DNA of 6,725 nucleotides, from assembly GCA_020351895.1 (NCBI GenBank), contig CP070672.1, positions 3,135,822-3,142,546 on the forward strand, read 5' to 3'. The translations under genes were made by a program, and so were the position numbers. The notes beneath the pieces were generated by a model. The model was not told where the DNA came from. It saw only the letters and a program-made list of their open reading frames with translations, and did no database searches. Positions 5,478 to 6,725 of the stretch are shown here, one piece after another. Within the stretch, counting starts at the first letter, position 1; each line of letters begins with the position of its first letter. The stretch comes from Thermoplasmata archaeon. Lineage in GTDB: Archaea > Thermoplasmatota > Thermoplasmata > GCA-020350865.

Positions 5478-6221
5478 TTAATTTTCCTGGCCTCCTTTTT
5501 TAGTGAGCCTAAGAATTATCGTCCAACTCTGCTTGTTAATAATTGGAAGCTTCGAGATAAAATTATCTATTCGCATTAAAATCGGTACCGAGTGGTCCTT
5601 AAAAGGTATGTATTTATGCAAATCTATGACATCTGGAAAACCAAGTAACGGGTGTGCAATATACCCATTATATATTACACTTTTTATATCAAATCTATCC
5701 CCGAATAATTTAATTAATTCATCTCTCTTAAAATTACTATGTATAGTAGAGAAATGTTTGCTCTCCTTCACCATTTTTCGTGGCATTGCACTTAAAATTG
5801 TTTTAATTGGCTCAACAACGATCAATTCACCACCATCTCTCAGCACCCTTTCCATCTCTCTTATGGCAACTTCTTTGTTATGTACATGATGTAATAAGGC
5901 TTTACAAATGACTGAATCGAAACTAAGATTCTTAAAAGGCAACTTCTCGGTATCTCCTCGAACTACATATACCATCCTTGATTTCGCTTTATTTAACATC
6001 CCTTCGGAAATATCAATGCCGATTATATTCTTGTTCGGAGAATGCTCAAACAGATTACCTACACCGCAACCATTGTCTAGAATAAGACCATCATTCTTGA
6101 TTAGTGATATGGCGACAGATAGCAAAGCCTCATGATACATAAGCGAGTATTTGTTTTTGTATCTAACGTTTGCGTAATACTCGGACACAAAATCCTGTAA
6201 ATCAATTTCCTCACTGATCAT
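5478..6221 (-). CDS. class I SAM-dependent methyltransferase (Methyltransf_11 type)
   Basis: A complete 247-residue soluble methyltransferase. The S-adenosylmethionine-binding core is clear: motif I LDNGCGVGN (48-56), the acidic residue after strand 2 in GIDIS (D70), GDTEKLPF (89-96), FDSVICKALLHHV (101-113) and ERVLRDGGELIVVEP (124-138). The C-terminal 100 residues are less conserved and probably bind the acceptor. AGGAG (6231-6235) stands 9 bases before ATG 6219-6221 and supports the start. The gene follows a sugar epimerase by 61 bases on the same strand inside a glycan locus, so O- or N-methylation of a sugar or glycan end is a fair guess, but the substrate cannot be read from the sequence. 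General small-molecule methyltransferases share the same motifs. Confidence 0.9.
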   Translation of the reverse strand: MISEEIDLQDFVSEYYANVRYKNKYSLMYHEALLSVAISLIKNDGLILDNGCGVGNLFEHSPNKNIIGIDISEGMLNKAKSRMVYVVRGDTEKLPFKNLSFDSVICKALLHHVHNKEVAIREMERVLRDGGELIVVEPIKTILSAMPRKMVKESKHFSTIHSNFKRDELIKLFGDRFDIKSVIYNGYIAHPLLGFPDVIDLHKYIPFKDHSVPILMRIDNFISKLPIINKQSWTIILRLTKKGGQEN

Positions 6222-6282
6222 TATAATTAGCTCCTAAATACAGTTAGTGTTTATTCTCATTTCCTCAGTTTTTTTATCGCAT

Positions 6283-6725
6283 CTAACTTGCTGTCTTCAT
6301 CCATTGGATGGTCTTTTTCAGGCCACTTTTAAATGATGTTTCGAATTCGAAACCCAATGACCTCAGCTTGGAGTTGTCTATATTGAACTTCTTGATATCT
6401 CCCACCATCCAATCATCGTACTTTACTGGCACTTTTTTATTTAATAGTTCGAAAAGGTTTTCAGCCAACTCATTGATGGTTACATTGATACCCGAGGCAC
6501 AATTGTATACTCCCCCAAAGGCATTTCTTGATTCGGATACCATCATATTGGCATTCACAACATCCTGAACATAGGTGAAGGAACGCTGCTGGGTTCCATC
6601 ACCATATATCGTGATGGGAAGATCTTTTAAAATCCTATGAGTAAATATGGAAACAACCCATCCCGCATCAGAATAATCCTGTTTTGGTCCATACACATGA
6701 AAATATCTCAATACCGTTGTATCCA
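6283..6725 (-). CDS. NAD-dependent epimerase/dehydratase (extended SDR), C-terminal 147 residues; 5' end beyond right edge
   Basis: The frame is open to the right edge, so only the C-terminal part is present. A TTG within the frame at 6709-6711 is an internal leucine codon, because the preceding residues (DTTV) continue the conserved strand TTVLRYFHVYGPKQD. Other marks are IYGDGTQQRSFTYVQDVV, YNCASG and a terminal region ending MKTAS at TAG 6283-6285. These match the substrate-binding domain of UDP-glucose 4-epimerase/dTDP-glucose dehydratase-like enzymes. The NAD-binding loop and the YxxxK catalytic pair lie outside the window, so the reaction cannot be judged. It is a distant paralogue of the epimerase at 4436-5392. 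It lies upstream of the methyltransferase on the same strand and is likely co-transcribed with it. Confidence 0.88.
   Translation of the reverse strand, partial: DTTVLRYFHVYGPKQDYSDAGWVVSIFTHRILKDLPITIYGDGTQQRSFTYVQDVVNANMMVSESRNAFGGVYNCASGINVTINELAENLFELLNKKVPVKYDDWMVGDIKKFNIDNSKLRSLGFEFETSFKSGLKKTIQWMKTAS

Noticed and set aside
5503..5889. Plus-strand 128-codon open frame
   Set aside because: It is antisense to the methyltransferase, whose SAM motifs are intact. The frame shows no family resemblance.
6338..6353. Perfect 16-bp palindrome with a TTCGAATTCGAA core
   Set aside because: It lies inside the right-edge epimerase and follows from the codons of a Phe-Glu-Phe-Glu stretch, so coding explains it without a regulatory role.
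1..6725. CRISPR arrays, tRNAs, insertion sequences or defence genes
   Set aside because: No regularly spaced repeats, cloverleaf-like segments, transposase motifs or defence-type domains were seen on either strand.

Overview
The window is a piece of a surface-glycan (polysaccharide, S-layer or N-glycan type) biosynthesis locus. It holds seven protein genes, two of them cut by the window edges, and I see no RNA genes, CRISPR array or insertion sequence. The source is probably an archaeon. DNA is AT-rich, arginine codons are often AGA/AGG, the strongest promoter candidates are TATA-like boxes followed about 25 bases later by plausible start sites, and a lone flippase-like membrane protein of the LPG_synthase_TM/AglD superfamily is present. 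Most starts carry ordinary Shine-Dalgarno sequences and every family here also occurs in bacteria, so a bacterial source is not excluded.

Layout. Bases 1-1628 hold two minus-strand genes in one operon: a family-4 glycosyltransferase (504-1628) followed after 28 bases by a flavoprotein resembling UDP-galactopyranose mutase, which runs off the left edge. Bases 1629-1945 form a divergent intergenic region with a perfect 16-bp palindrome and TATA-like boxes facing both ways. Bases 1946-2884 (plus strand) encode the flippase-like multi-pass membrane protein. After a 212-base gap with hairpins and a second promoter candidate, two plus-strand genes separated by one base encode a UDP-HexNAc 6-dehydrogenase (3097-4434) and an extended SDR epimerase (4436-5392). 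A short convergent gap follows. Bases 5478-6725 hold two minus-strand genes: a class I methyltransferase and, upstream of it, the C-terminal part of a second SDR epimerase/dehydratase that enters from the right edge.

How the parts may work together (inference). The dehydrogenase/epimerase pair resembles the TviB/TviC and WbpA/WbpP-type enzymes that convert UDP-GlcNAc to UDP-GalNAcA (or an isomeric uronate). The mutase-like enzyme could supply a furanose sugar nucleotide. The second epimerase could supply another sugar, the glycosyltransferase would transfer a sugar to a growing glycan, the membrane protein could handle lipid-linked intermediates, and the methyltransferase could modify a sugar. 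The changes of strand between blocks suggest a locus assembled from separate cassettes. I found no evidence for a wholly new system. The points most worth checking are the mutase-like gene at the left edge, the uronate module and the palindromic operator candidate.
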